This document shows, one piece after another, positions 55,643 to 64,000 of a stretch of DNA of 64,000 bases. A program made the translations under genes and the position numbers. The DNA is from Brevibacterium ihuae (GTDB taxonomy: Bacteria > Actinomycetota > Actinomycetes > Actinomycetales > Brevibacteriaceae). The notes under the pieces are model-generated. The model did no database searches and was not told the DNA's origin. It was given only the letters and a program-made list of their open reading frames with translations. The stretch is taken from assembly GCF_900184225.1 (NCBI RefSeq), contig NZ_FXWZ01000002.1, forward strand, positions 398,936-462,935, given 5' to 3'. Within the stretch, counting starts at the first letter, position 1, and every line of letters begins with the position of its first letter.

Positions 55643-56653
55643 GTGAACGATGCCGAGACGCGGGTGCGCGACCAGACGGAGCGGATCCTCAACCTGCTCA
55701 TCGCCCTGCGCGCCGCGTCCGGATGGATCGACCGCGACACGCTCAAGGCGAGCATGGACGAGTACGCCCCGCTGAGCGACCAGGCCTTCGACCGCGCGTT
55801 CTCCCGCGACAAGCGTCTGCTGCGCGAGCTCGGCATCGAGATCAGCACCGCCACGTGGGCCGACGACTTCACCGGGGAGAACGGCTACGGCTACCGGATC
55901 ACCTCCGCGGACTACGCGCTGCCGGAGATCGCGCTCACCCCGCAGGAGGCCGCGGTGCTCTCCGTCGCGAGCCGGTTCTGGAAGGACTCCGCGCTGAGCG
56001 AGCACAGCGGCCGCGCCCTCAACAAGCTCCGCGGGCTCGGCGTCGACCTCGACGCGGACGTCGCAGGTCTGCGCACCGAGGCGCGCTTCGCCACCGAGGT
56101 CTTCGCCGCCGCGCTGTCGGCGGTCAACGCGCGCCGGGCGGTCGGATTCGCCTACCGCCGGCCGGGCGGCGCGGTGCGGCAGCGACGCCTCGAGCCCTAT
56201 GCGCTGCTCACCCGGGGCGACCGCGTCTACCTGCTCGGCCGCGACCTCGACAAGGACGAGATCCGCACGTTCCGCCTCTCGCGCGTCGACGGCGGGATCA
56301 CACGTCTGCGCGGCCGCCGGGACGGCGACTTCACGGTGCCGGACGACTTCCGGCCGGGGGAGTGGTTCCGGCCCGTCCACGCCTCCGGGGAGAGCGTGAC
56401 CGCCCGCATCCTCATCCGCCCCGGCAGCGCGGACCCGCTGCGCCGCCGCGGCACCGTGGTCGGGACGGATGCCGCCGGCCTCGACGTCGTCGAGCTCGAG
56501 TGCGAGGACGTCGACGAGCTCGCCGAGTCGATCCTCGGATTCGGGTCCGCAGTGCGCGTCGACGGCCCCGACGCCCTCGTCGACGCCCACGCCCGGATGC
56601 TCGACGCCACCCGCGCGTCCCTCGCCGCGCTCGCCGCAGGGAGCGACGCATGA
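55643..56653 (+). CDS. pafB: WYL-domain transcriptional regulator PafB
   Basis: A 336-residue protein with an N-terminal winged HTH (TERILNLLIALRAASGWIDR) and a central WYL domain (FAYRRPGGAVRQRRLEPYAL, YLLGRDLDKDEIRTFRLSRV). A WCX C-terminal region follows. PafB and PafC form the heterodimer that activates the LexA-independent DNA-damage response in mycobacteria. TAGCGT (55630-55635) seven bases before GTG 55643 indicates a leaderless start; an in-frame GTG at 55634 overlaps that hexamer. It is coupled to pafC by ATGA. Confidence 0.93.
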   Translation: MNDAETRVRDQTERILNLLIALRAASGWIDRDTLKASMDEYAPLSDQAFDRAFSRDKRLLRELGIEISTATWADDFTGENGYGYRITSADYALPEIALTPQEAAVLSVASRFWKDSALSEHSGRALNKLRGLGVDLDADVAGLRTEARFATEVFAAALSAVNARRAVGFAYRRPGGAVRQRRLEPYALLTRGDRVYLLGRDLDKDEIRTFRLSRVDGGITRLRGRRDGDFTVPDDFRPGEWFRPVHASGESVTARILIRPGSADPLRRRGTVVGTDAAGLDVVELECEDVDELAESILGFGSAVRVDGPDALVDAHARMLDATRASLAALAAGSDA

Positions 56654-57597
56654 GCACTGCCGCCTCCTCGCGCCTCGCCCGACTCCTCGGGCTCGTCCCG
56701 TACCTCCTCGAGAACCCCGGCGCGGAGCTCGAGCGCACCGCCGCGGTGTTCGGCGTCACCGTCGACGTGCTCGTCGACGACCTCCAGCTCCTCTTCGTCA
56801 CCGGGAGGCCGGGACGGATGCCCGACGACCTCATCGAAGCGAGCTGGGAGGACGGCCGGATCCACCTCGGGAACGCCGACGAGGTGTCGGTGCCGGTGCG
56901 GCTCACCGGCGACGAGTCGACGAGCCTGCTCGTCGCCCTCGACCACCTCGCCACCCTCGACCCGGAGCAGGAGCCGGTGATCGCGTCGGTGCGCGACAAG
57001 ATCCGGGCTGCGGCCGGGCTCGAGCACGCGCGCGCCGCCGTCGACGTCGAGGTGCCCCCGCTCGACCCCGAGCTCGCCGCCCTCGTGCGGCGCTCCGCGG
57101 AGGCCGGGACCGGGCTCGCCCTCGACTACTACGTCCCGTCCCGCGACGAGCGGACCGCGCGCACGGTGACCCCGCGCGCCCTCCGGCTCACCGGGCGGTG
57201 GTACATGGACGCGTGGTGCCACACCTCCGGCGGGGAGCGCTCGTTCGCCGTCGACAACATCCGCGAGCTCACCCCGGCCGACGCCCCTGCGGCGCCACCG
57301 GCACCGACCGGGGGCCGCACCGCCGAGGACGCCGGAACCGCGGTCGAGCTCACCCTGGCGCCTGAGGCCGCGTGGCTCGCCGACGAGCTCGACCCGACCG
57401 CGATCGAGCACGACACGCTCGGTCCCGGCACCGTCACGCTCACCCTCCGGGTGTACTCCGACACCTGGCTCACCCGGTTCCTCCTGCGGCACGGCAGGCA
57501 TGTCCGCGCGATCTCCCCGCGCACCGCGGTGCTCCCAGCGCTGCGCGCCCTCGACACCGGCCCGGCGGCGGATGATTCCGCACCGGACAGGGCCTAG
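56650..57597 (+). CDS. pafC: WYL-domain transcriptional regulator PafC
   Basis: A 315-residue partner of PafB with HTH (RLLGLVPYLLENPGAELERT, AAVFGVTVDVLVDDLQLLF) and WYL domain (GLALDYYVPSRDERTARTVT, TGRWYMDAWCHTSGGERSFA). The C-terminal WCX domain is interrupted by a Pro/Ala-rich linker near residues 210-230. Its TAG stop forms the first three bases of TAGAAT, the likely -10 of tatA, so the tat operon has its own promoter within the end of pafC. Confidence 0.93.
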   Translation: MSTAASSRLARLLGLVPYLLENPGAELERTAAVFGVTVDVLVDDLQLLFVTGRPGRMPDDLIEASWEDGRIHLGNADEVSVPVRLTGDESTSLLVALDHLATLDPEQEPVIASVRDKIRAAAGLEHARAAVDVEVPPLDPELAALVRRSAEAGTGLALDYYVPSRDERTARTVTPRALRLTGRWYMDAWCHTSGGERSFAVDNIRELTPADAPAAPPAPTGGRTAEDAGTAVELTLAPEAAWLADELDPTAIEHDTLGPGTVTLTLRVYSDTWLTRFLLRHGRHVRAISPRTAVLPALRALDTGPAADDSAPDRA

Positions 57598-57600
57598 AAT
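57595..57600 (+). promoter_or_regulatory. -10 element of tatA overlapping the pafC stop codon
   Basis: TAGAAT matches the TANNNT consensus, and its first three bases are the pafC stop. The leader of about 28 bases contains TGAGGAG before ATG 57634. No clear -35 is visible. Confidence 0.55.
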
Positions 57601-57633
57601 AGGTGTCTGCACCCGTTTCCCTGAGGAGTTCGC

Positions 57634-57936
57634 ATGCGCCCGGAACCCATCCACATTCTCATCCTGCTCATCGTCATCCTGGTGATCTTCGGCGCACCGA
57701 AGCTCCCGATGATCGCGAAGAACCTCGGCAAGTCGGCGAAGATCTTCAAGTCGGAGATCAAGGACCTCCGCGGCGACGAGGGCGAGCCCGGAGCGGATCG
57801 CGGGGCCGAGCGCCACGAGATCACCGATGCCCCCGAGCGTCCCGCTGACGTCCAGCACCCTGCTTCCCGCCCCGAGGAAGCCGCCGCTCCCCGGCCGTCC
57901 GCCGCGCCCGGTGATGAGCACCGCCCCCGTTCCTGA
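57634..57936 (+). CDS. tatA: Sec-independent protein translocase TatA
   Basis: A 100-residue pore-forming subunit of the twin-arginine translocase. It has one N-terminal membrane helix (HILILLIVILVIF), the FGAPKLPMIAKNLGKSAKIF hinge and amphipathic helix, then a charged disordered tail rich in Pro/Glu/Ala. GAGGAG precedes ATG 57634. tatC follows after six bases. Confidence 0.95.
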   Translation: MRPEPIHILILLIVILVIFGAPKLPMIAKNLGKSAKIFKSEIKDLRGDEGEPGADRGAERHEITDAPERPADVQHPASRPEEAAAPRPSAAPGDEHRPRS

Positions 57937-57942
57937 GCAGGC

Positions 57943-58761
57943 ATGAGGATCAGGAAGGTCGGTCGCCGGGGGGAGGCCAACCCGGAGAAGCGGATGCCGC
58001 TCGCCGGGCACCTCGTCGAACTCCGCAACCGGCTCCTCGTCTCGATCATCGCGCTCGGACTCGGCGCCTGCGTCGGCTGGTTCCTCTACGATCCCGTCCT
58101 CCAGTTCCTCCAGGCCCCGGTGATGGAGGTCTCCGCGCAGGACGGCCGCGTCGCCGAGGTCAACTTCGCCGGCGTCGCCTCGCCCTTCGACATGAAACTC
58201 AAGGTGTCGGTGTTCATCGGCTTCTTCATCACCTCGCCGATCTGGCTGTACCAGCTGTGGGCCTTCGTCATGCCGGGCCTGACGAAGCGCGAGAAGCGCT
58301 ACTCGATCGGCTTCCTCGCCGCCGCCATCCCGCTCTTCCTCGGCGGCGCGGCGCTCGCCTCGTTCGCCCTGCCGAACGCGGTCCGCACGCTCACCGCCTT
58401 CACCCCCGAGGGCGCCACGAACATCATCCCCGCGCAGGACTACCTCAACTTCGTCATGCTCATCATCGTGGTGTTCGGCATCGCCTTCGTGCTGCCGGTC
58501 CTCATGGTGGGCCTCAACATGCTCGGCATCCTCTCCGCCGCGACGATCCGCCGCTCGTGGCGCTGGATCATCGTCCTGATCTTCGCGTTCGCCGCGATCG
58601 CGACGCCGACGCCCGACGCGATCTCGATGTTCTTCCTCGTCATCCCCATGGCCGGGCTCTTCGCGCTCGCCTGGGTGCTGTGCTGGCTGGGCGACCGCCG
58701 GCGGCGCGCCCGGATGATCGCCGAGGGCACGTGGGAGGACCCCGCCGAGCTCGACGACTGA
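57943..58761 (+). CDS. tatC: Sec-independent protein translocase TatC
   Basis: A 272-residue receptor subunit for twin-arginine signal peptides. The N-terminus has PLAGHLVELRNRLLVSI with the conserved glutamate. It has six membrane helices and the family motif FFITSPIWLYQLWAFVMPGL, plus FGIAFVLPVLMVGLN and the ATPTPDAISMFFLVIPM segment. It is cotranscribed with tatA and followed 26 bases later by helY, as in mycobacteria. Confidence 0.96.
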   Translation: MRIRKVGRRGEANPEKRMPLAGHLVELRNRLLVSIIALGLGACVGWFLYDPVLQFLQAPVMEVSAQDGRVAEVNFAGVASPFDMKLKVSVFIGFFITSPIWLYQLWAFVMPGLTKREKRYSIGFLAAAIPLFLGGAALASFALPNAVRTLTAFTPEGATNIIPAQDYLNFVMLIIVVFGIAFVLPVLMVGLNMLGILSAATIRRSWRWIIVLIFAFAAIATPTPDAISMFFLVIPMAGLFALAWVLCWLGDRRRRARMIAEGTWEDPAELDD

Positions 58762-58787
58762 ACCGGCCGACGCGGTAGAGTCGGGGC

Positions 58788-61475
58788 ATGGACGACCGCC
58801 TCTCCCCTTCCCGGGCCTATGCCGCGTACCGCGCACGGACCGCCGAGGCGGACACCCCGCTGGGACGGTTCGCCGCCCGCCTCGAGTACGCGCTCGACCC
58901 GTTTCAGGAATCGGCCTGCCGCACCCTGCAGCAGGGGAGGTCCGTCCTCGTCGCCGCCCCGACGGGCGCGGGCAAGACCGTCGTCGCGCAGTTCGCTGTG
59001 CAGCTCGCCGTCGAGCAGGGCGTGCGCGTGTTCTACACCACCCCGATCAAGGCGCTGAGCAATCAGAAGTTCGCCGAGCTCGGCCGCGAGTACGGGACCG
59101 AGCGGGTCGGACTGCTCACCGGCGACGTGTCGATCAATCGCGATGCCCCGATCGTCGTCATGACGACCGAGGTGCTGCGGAACATGATCTACTCCGGCAC
59201 CGATCTCACGAGCCTCGGCTACGTCGTGCTCGACGAGGTCCACTACCTCGGCGACCGCTTCCGCGGCCCGGTGTGGGAGGAGGTCATCATCCACCTGCCG
59301 GCCCACGTCGCGCTCGTCAGCCTGTCGGCCACGGTGTCGAACGCCGAGGAGTTCGGCGCCTGGCTCCGCGAGGTCCGCGGACACACCGAGGTCATCGTCA
59401 GCGAGCACCGGCCGGTTCCGCTCCACCACCACGTCGCGGTCGGCACCGACCTCCACCCGCTGTTCCGCGCGGGGGGATCCCGCGAGGTCAACCGCGACCT
59501 CGAGCACGCCGTGCGCCCGTTCCTCGGCCGCGGCTCCCGGCGCGATCGCAGGCGGCCGCACCACGTCCGCTTCCAGCGCCCCTCGCGCACCGCGCTCATC
59601 CGGGAGCTCGCCGACGACGGCCTGCTGCCGGCGATCTTCTTCATCTTCTCCCGCAACGGGAGCGACGACGCGGTCGAGCAGTGCCTCGCCGCCGGCCTCG
59701 ACCTCACCGATCGGGTCGAGAAGCGGCACATCATGGGACGTCTCGAGGAGCTCCACGACGAGCTCGGCTCGGAGGACCTCTCGGTGCTCGGGTACCACTC
59801 CTTCTCCGCCGGACTCGTCCACGGCTTCGGCGCCCACCACGCCGGTCTCATCCCGCAGTTCAAGGAGCTCGTCGAGGAGCTCTTCGTCGAGGGCTATCTG
59901 CGCGCGGTCTTCGCCACCGAGACGCTCGCGCTCGGGGTCAACATGCCCGCGCGTACCGTGGTCCTCGAGAAGCTCACGAAGTTCAACGGCGAATCCCACG
60001 TGCCGGTCACCCCGGGCGAATTCACCCAGCTCACCGGGCGTGCCGGCCGACGCGGCATCGACATCGAGGGCCACGCCGTCGTCGTGTGGCATCCGAGCCT
60101 CGACCTCGCCGACATCGGTGCCCTCGCCTCGAAGCGCACCTATGCGCTGCAGAGCCGATTCACCCCGACGTACAACATGACGGCGAACCTCCTCGCCCGG
60201 ATGAGCAAATCCGACGCGGAGAAGGTCCTCGAGACGTCCTTCGCCCAGTTCCAGGCGGACAAGGGCGTGGTCGGGCTCGCCCGCCGGGCACGGCGCACCG
60301 AGGAGGCCCTCGAGGGCTACCTCGCCTCGATGCAGTGCGAGCGCGGGGACTTCGAGGAATACGCGCAGCTCCGCCGCACCCTCTCGGAGATGGAGAAGCG
60401 CGCCGGCCGCACCCGCTCGAAGCTCAAGCAGCGCGAGACGATCGAATCGCTCGGCCGGCTGCGGCACGGCGACGTCATCCTCCTGCCGTCGAAGCGGATC
60501 GACGGACCGGCGGTCGTCATCACCCCGATGACGAACCGCGACGGCGACATGCGGCTGCCGACCGTCCTCACCGAGCAGGGCAAGGTATGGCATCTGCGGA
60601 TGCACGAGATCACCGAACCCGCCGTCGCGCTCGGACGGATCCGGATGCCGAAGAAGTTCAACCACCGGCAGGCGGGGGAGCGCCGCGCGCTCCGCGACAC
60701 CCTGCTCGCGGCGCTCGAGGACGGCCGCGTCCGACGGCCCACCGAGGCGGCGCCGCCGACCAAGGGGCCGCGCGTGCAGACCGAGGAGATCGCGCTCGTC
60801 CGCGAGCAGCTCCGTGCGCACCCGTGCCACGGCTGCCCGGACCGCGAGCACCATGCCCGCTGGGCCGAGCGGGCGGAGAAGCTCCGCAAGGAGACCGCCG
60901 GACTGGCACGGCAGATCGAGGGGAGGACCTCGTCGATCGCCCATGTGTTCGACCGGGTGTGCCGGGTGCTCACGACCATGCGCTTCCTGCCCGACGACAG
61001 CCGCATCCTGCGGCGGATCTACGGCGAGCGTGACCTCCTCACCGCGCTGAGCGTGCGCGCCGGCCTGTGGGACCCGCTGTCGGAGCCCGAGGCCGCGGCG
61101 TTCGCCTCGGCGCTCGTCTACCAGGCCCGCCGCGAAGGGTTCCGCGAGCCGCGGGTGCCTACCGCGAGCCTCGAGGCGGCGCTCGTCGAGCTGCGGTCGA
61201 CGTGGCAGAACCTGTTCCGCATCGAGACCGACGCCCGGCTCCCGGTCACCCCGGAACCGGAGTTCGGCCTCGTGCAGCCGATCTTCCGCTGGACGGAGGG
61301 GAAGTCGCTGTCGAACGCCCTCTCCGGTTCGGAGATCGCGGCCGGGGACTTCGTCCGGTGGGCCAAGCAGACGCTCGACCTGCTCGGGCAGGTCGCCGAG
61401 GTGTGCGAGCCCGCCACCGCGGTGACGGTGCGGCGGACCGCCGAGGCGATCCGCCGCGGGGTCGTCGCCGACTGA
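58788..61475 (+). CDS. helY: Ski2/Mtr4-like DEAD/DEAH-box RNA helicase HelY
   Basis: An 895-residue superfamily 2 helicase. It has motif I AAPTGAGKTV at about residue 65, motif II LDEVHYLGD, motif III VSLSATVSN, motif V NMPARTVVLEK and motif VI QLTGRAGRRGID. The C-terminal region includes an arch-like insertion and a DSHCT-type domain (NLFRIETDARLPVTPEPEFG, GDFVRWAKQTLDLLGQV). It is probably active in RNA processing or decay. TAGAGT (58776-58781) six bases before the ATG suggests leaderless initiation, independent of tatC. Confidence 0.94.
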   Translation: MDDRLSPSRAYAAYRARTAEADTPLGRFAARLEYALDPFQESACRTLQQGRSVLVAAPTGAGKTVVAQFAVQLAVEQGVRVFYTTPIKALSNQKFAELGREYGTERVGLLTGDVSINRDAPIVVMTTEVLRNMIYSGTDLTSLGYVVLDEVHYLGDRFRGPVWEEVIIHLPAHVALVSLSATVSNAEEFGAWLREVRGHTEVIVSEHRPVPLHHHVAVGTDLHPLFRAGGSREVNRDLEHAVRPFLGRGSRRDRRRPHHVRFQRPSRTALIRELADDGLLPAIFFIFSRNGSDDAVEQCLAAGLDLTDRVEKRHIMGRLEELHDELGSEDLSVLGYHSFSAGLVHGFGAHHAGLIPQFKELVEELFVEGYLRAVFATETLALGVNMPARTVVLEKLTKFNGESHVPVTPGEFTQLTGRAGRRGIDIEGHAVVVWHPSLDLADIGALASKRTYALQSRFTPTYNMTANLLARMSKSDAEKVLETSFAQFQADKGVVGLARRARRTEEALEGYLASMQCERGDFEEYAQLRRTLSEMEKRAGRTRSKLKQRETIESLGRLRHGDVILLPSKRIDGPAVVITPMTNRDGDMRLPTVLTEQGKVWHLRMHEITEPAVALGRIRMPKKFNHRQAGERRALRDTLLAALEDGRVRRPTEAAPPTKGPRVQTEEIALVREQLRAHPCHGCPDREHHARWAERAEKLRKETAGLARQIEGRTSSIAHVFDRVCRVLTTMRFLPDDSRILRRIYGERDLLTALSVRAGLWDPLSEPEAAAFASALVYQARREGFREPRVPTASLEAALVELRSTWQNLFRIETDARLPVTPEPEFGLVQPIFRWTEGKSLSNALSGSEIAAGDFVRWAKQTLDLLGQVAEVCEPATAVTVRRTAEAIRRGVVAD

Positions 61476-61517
61476 GCACGGCGCGGACCGGGCCCGGCCG
61501 GTGCCGGCGATCCGGAC

Positions 61518-63779
61518 TCAGCGGCCGATCCGCCGCACCACCGATTCGATGTCCGAGCCGAAGGTCGAGTCCGTCGACAGGTACGTCCACGTCGACGAAG
61601 GACGCTTGAGCCCGTAGGCGGGCAGGTCGATGCCGTCCGCAGTGATCTCGGCGTCCTCGACGACCTCGGCGGTGCTGTCGAGCACATCGTCCCAGAACGT
61701 CGAGAACGCTCGGATCGACTCGGTGTTGAACGCCTCGTGCGGCTTCTCGCGGGCGAGCGTGCGCAGGTGGATGCCCTCGCGGAGGTCGTTGAGGAACGCG
61801 AGGTGCTCGACCCAGCGGTTGTCGAGGGTGAAGAGGAGGACGTCGCGGATCGCGGCGTCGACGGTGTCCGCGCCGTGCTCCTCGTCGAGCTCCGCGACGC
61901 GGTCGGTGAGCCGTTCGCGGATCGCGTCGATCCCGGACTCGCCTGCGCGGATCGCCCGCCGGCGCTCGAGGACGAGCTCCCGCTGCTGGGCCATGAGCTC
62001 GTTGAAGCGCCAGGTGTCGCGGTGGATCGCGGTGTTCTCGCCCTCCGCCATGCGCTGGGCGTGCTCGACGAGCTGGGCCGCGCGCTTCGAGGTGATGTGG
62101 CCGTGCTCGTCGCCCTCCTCGATGAAGCGCTGGGCCTCCGGCACGCGGCTCATGAGCTCGTCCTCGAGGCTCGTGAAGAACACCGAGGTTCCGGGGTCGC
62201 CCTGGCGACCGGCGCGGCCGCGGAGCTGATCGTCGAGCCGGGAGGACTGGTAGCGGCCGGCGCCGATGACGAGCAGCCCGCCGGATTCGGCGACGGCGTC
62301 GTCGGCGAGCCGGATGTCGGTGCCGCGACCGGCCATCTGGGTGGACACGGTGACCGCCCCGGGACGCCCGGCGGCGGCGATGATCTCTGCTTCGGCGGAG
62401 TCGTCCTTCGCGTTGAGGACCCGGGCGTCGATCCCGCGGGTGCGGAGGCGCTCGGCAAGGCTCTCCGACTCCGCGACCGAACGGGTGCCGATGAGGACGG
62501 GGCGGTCGAGCGCATGCTGCTCGACGACCTCGTCGACGATCGCCCGCTCCTTCGACTCCTGGAAGGTGTAGAGGCGGTCGGGCTCGTCCTCGCGGATGAC
62601 GTCGAGGTGCGGCTCGACGGGGACGATCTCGAGGTCGTAGAACTCGCGGAGATCGTCCCCGACCGCCACCGCGGTGCCGGTCATCCCGCACACTGTGGTG
62701 TAGCCGTGGATGAGCTCCTCGACGGTCATCTGGTCGAGGATCTCACCGCTGTCGGTGGTGGTGAGGTGCTCCTTGACCTCGACCGCGGCCTGGAGCCCGT
62801 CGGGCCACCGCTGGAGCTCCGCGACGCGGCCCCGGGCGTCCGAGACGAGCTTGATCGCGCCGTCGACGACGAGGTAGTCGACATCGCGGGTGACGAGCGT
62901 CGCGGCGTAGAGCGCGAGATTGACCGCGGCGAGGGTGGCGGAGTCGTCGCCGAACAGGTCGACATCGAGCTCGTCCTCGACCCGGTCGATGCCGGCGTCG
63001 GTGAGCGACACCGCCTTGCGGTCCGGGCTGATCTCGTAGTGCTCGCCGGGGGTGAGGCGCGCGACGAGCGCGGCGATCTCCGCGTCCCCGGCCTCGTTCG
63101 TCGTCGAGCCCGCGAGGACGAGCGGGACCCGGGCCTCGTCGATGAGCACCGAGTCGGCCTCGTCGACGATGACGACGTCGCGGGCCGGGATGCGGATCTC
63201 CGCGTCGTCGAGCACGAAGCGGTCGCGGAGCACGTCGAACCCGACCTCGGTGACGGAGGCGTAGACGATCTCCGCCGCATAGGCGGTGCGGCGCTCGTCC
63301 CCGGTGTCCGTGCCGGAGATCGCCGCGGACTCGACGCCGAGCAGATCGAACAGCGGCTTCATCCACGCGGCGTCGCGGACGGCGAGGTAGTCGTTGACGC
63401 TGACGACGTGCACCCGGCGGCCCTGGAGGGCGTAGCCGGCCGCGGCCATCGCCCCGACGAGGGTCTTGCCCTCGCCGGTGAGCATCTGGACGACCGCGCC
63501 GTCGAGGAGTCCGATGAGCCCGGTGATCTGCGTGTCGTAGGGGCGCTCGCCGAGCGTGCGCTCGGCGGCCTCGCGGGCGAGCGCGGCGAACTCGGTGAGC
63601 TGCGAGCGCCGGTCGCCGCTCTCGAAGATCTCCCCGGCCCGCGCGGTGATCTCGTCGTCGCTGAGCTCGGCGAGGTCCTCACCGAGCCGCTCGATCTCCG
63701 ATCGGCTCTTGGCCAACCAGCCGATGCGCCGGTCGGCCTGGGCGCCGGGGCGGTTGAGCAGGCGGGAGAAGAATCCCAT
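61518..63779 (-). CDS. secA2: Accessory Sec system translocase ATPase SecA2
   Basis: A 753-residue SecA paralogue, shorter than SecA1 (about 850-950) and lacking the C-terminal zinc motif. It has Walker A LTGEGKTLVGAMAAAGYAL, DEAD-type VIVDEADSVLIDEARVP, the IHGYTTVCGMTGTA segment, TQMAGRGTDIRLADDA and the QLRGRAGRQGDPGTSVFF motif. It exports a subset of proteins lacking usual signal peptides. Start ATG 63779 has GGAGG ten bases upstream. It is convergent with helY; mycobacteria keep secA2 elsewhere, so this placement next to tat and helY is unusual. Confidence 0.94.
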   Translation of the reverse strand: MGFFSRLLNRPGAQADRRIGWLAKSRSEIERLGEDLAELSDDEITARAGEIFESGDRRSQLTEFAALAREAAERTLGERPYDTQITGLIGLLDGAVVQMLTGEGKTLVGAMAAAGYALQGRRVHVVSVNDYLAVRDAAWMKPLFDLLGVESAAISGTDTGDERRTAYAAEIVYASVTEVGFDVLRDRFVLDDAEIRIPARDVVIVDEADSVLIDEARVPLVLAGSTTNEAGDAEIAALVARLTPGEHYEISPDRKAVSLTDAGIDRVEDELDVDLFGDDSATLAAVNLALYAATLVTRDVDYLVVDGAIKLVSDARGRVAELQRWPDGLQAAVEVKEHLTTTDSGEILDQMTVEELIHGYTTVCGMTGTAVAVGDDLREFYDLEIVPVEPHLDVIREDEPDRLYTFQESKERAIVDEVVEQHALDRPVLIGTRSVAESESLAERLRTRGIDARVLNAKDDSAEAEIIAAAGRPGAVTVSTQMAGRGTDIRLADDAVAESGGLLVIGAGRYQSSRLDDQLRGRAGRQGDPGTSVFFTSLEDELMSRVPEAQRFIEEGDEHGHITSKRAAQLVEHAQRMAEGENTAIHRDTWRFNELMAQQRELVLERRRAIRAGESGIDAIRERLTDRVAELDEEHGADTVDAAIRDVLLFTLDNRWVEHLAFLNDLREGIHLRTLAREKPHEAFNTESIRAFSTFWDDVLDSTAEVVEDAEITADGIDLPAYGLKRPSSTWTYLSTDSTFGSDIESVVRRIGR

Positions 63780-63841
63780 GTCGCTGGTCCTCCAGGGGGT
63801 CGGGGTGTGGGTTCAGTGTATGCAGTCGCGGCGCCGGGATC

Positions 63842-64000
63842 TCACCCGCGCACCGTCGCCTCGAACGGCCAGTCGCGACCGACGACGGCGTCGGGCTTGC
63901 CGGAGCGCCGCAGATAGTCCTGGAGGCCTGCCGCCTGCGCGGCCTTCCACCCGATCTGGGCGGTGTGGAGGTCGGCGGGGGAGAGAGCGGCGACCTCGGG
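63842..64000 (-). CDS. C-terminal fragment of an unidentified protein, partial at window edge
   Basis: An open frame of 52 residues from the right edge to a TGA at 63842-63844. It contains LSPADLHTAQIGWKAAQAAG and ends GRDWPFEATVRG. I do not recognise the family. Codon usage with G/C third positions fits its neighbours, so it is probably coding. It lies 62 bases upstream of secA2 on the same strand. Confidence 0.6.
   Translation of the reverse strand, partial: PEVAALSPADLHTAQIGWKAAQAAGLQDYLRRSGKPDAVVGRDWPFEATVRG

Overview
The window reads as chromosome of a high-GC actinobacterium (roughly 70% GC by eye over most of its length). Diagnostic gene sets are a complete Pup-proteasome locus (arc, dop, pup, prcB, prcA, pafA), the mycothiol ligase mshC inside the DUF3090/SCO1664 cluster, the pafBC-tatAC-helY block, secA2, and imuA'/imuB/dnaE2. 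Gene order and the metY-metX pair fit a Micrococcales-like lineage, perhaps Brevibacteriaceae, but I cannot fix the genus.

Region by region. 1-3.4 kb is an accessory segment, visibly less GC-rich: two tandem type I methyltransferase genes (the second runs off the left edge) behind a degenerate serine-recombinase-like gene. It abuts an N-terminally truncated SpoU methyltransferase gene. 4.76-5.85 kb is a complete IS481-family element sitting exactly in the shared CTAG where two convergent genes stop. 5.85-9.5 kb holds a glyoxalase-like gene divergent from a TetR gene with two operators, a YbaK-like deacylase, rpmE2 with a structured leader, thiD and a trmL whose 3' end looks frameshifted. 9.7-11.6 kb is a DUF222-HNH gene. 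12.0-17.9 kb is the SOS mutasome cassette imuA'-imuB-dnaE2 behind a LexA-box promoter. 18.0-20.4 kb is metY-metX. 20.5-26.7 kb is a fatty-acid locus: tetR-acyl-CoA dehydrogenase, divergent from thiolase-fabG4-MaoC dehydratase. A tRNA-Leu(GAG) follows.

27-35.5 kb contains a membrane protein, a homing-repeat protein, a two-gene sulfoquinovosyl-lipid pathway (UDP-sulfoquinovose synthase plus SqdX-like glycosyltransferase), a FetAB-type ABC exporter, a PIG-L deacetylase, an M20 peptidase and a DMT transporter. 35.5-41.3 kb is the conserved actinobacterial DUF5703 / phosphomutase-like / UppP / AKR / DUF3090 / SCO1664 / mshC neighbourhood. 41.3-47.8 kb carries PAC2, HAD, RecB-like nuclease, site-2 protease, trmI and arc. 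48.2-53 kb is dop-pup-prcB-prcA-pafA, tightly coupled by overlapping stop/start codons. Then come two FKBP isomerases, DUF3866, pafB-pafC, tatA-tatC, helY and a convergent secA2, with a partial gene at the right edge.

Functional links: ARC, PrcBA, Pup, Dop and PafA form one degradation system, and PafBC is the DNA-damage transcription activator usually found beside it; the imuA'/imuB/dnaE2 cassette is a damage-response output elsewhere in the window. A strong sequence-level theme is promoter architecture. At least sixteen genes have a TANNNT hexamer only 6-7 nt ahead of their ATG/GTG, implying leaderless transcripts. Observations I rate highest are the sulfolipid gene pair, the IS481 insertion into a double stop codon, the single palindrome holding both -10 boxes of the divergent fatty-acid operons, the proteasomal ATPase lacking the canonical C-terminal tail, and the tandem methyltransferases.
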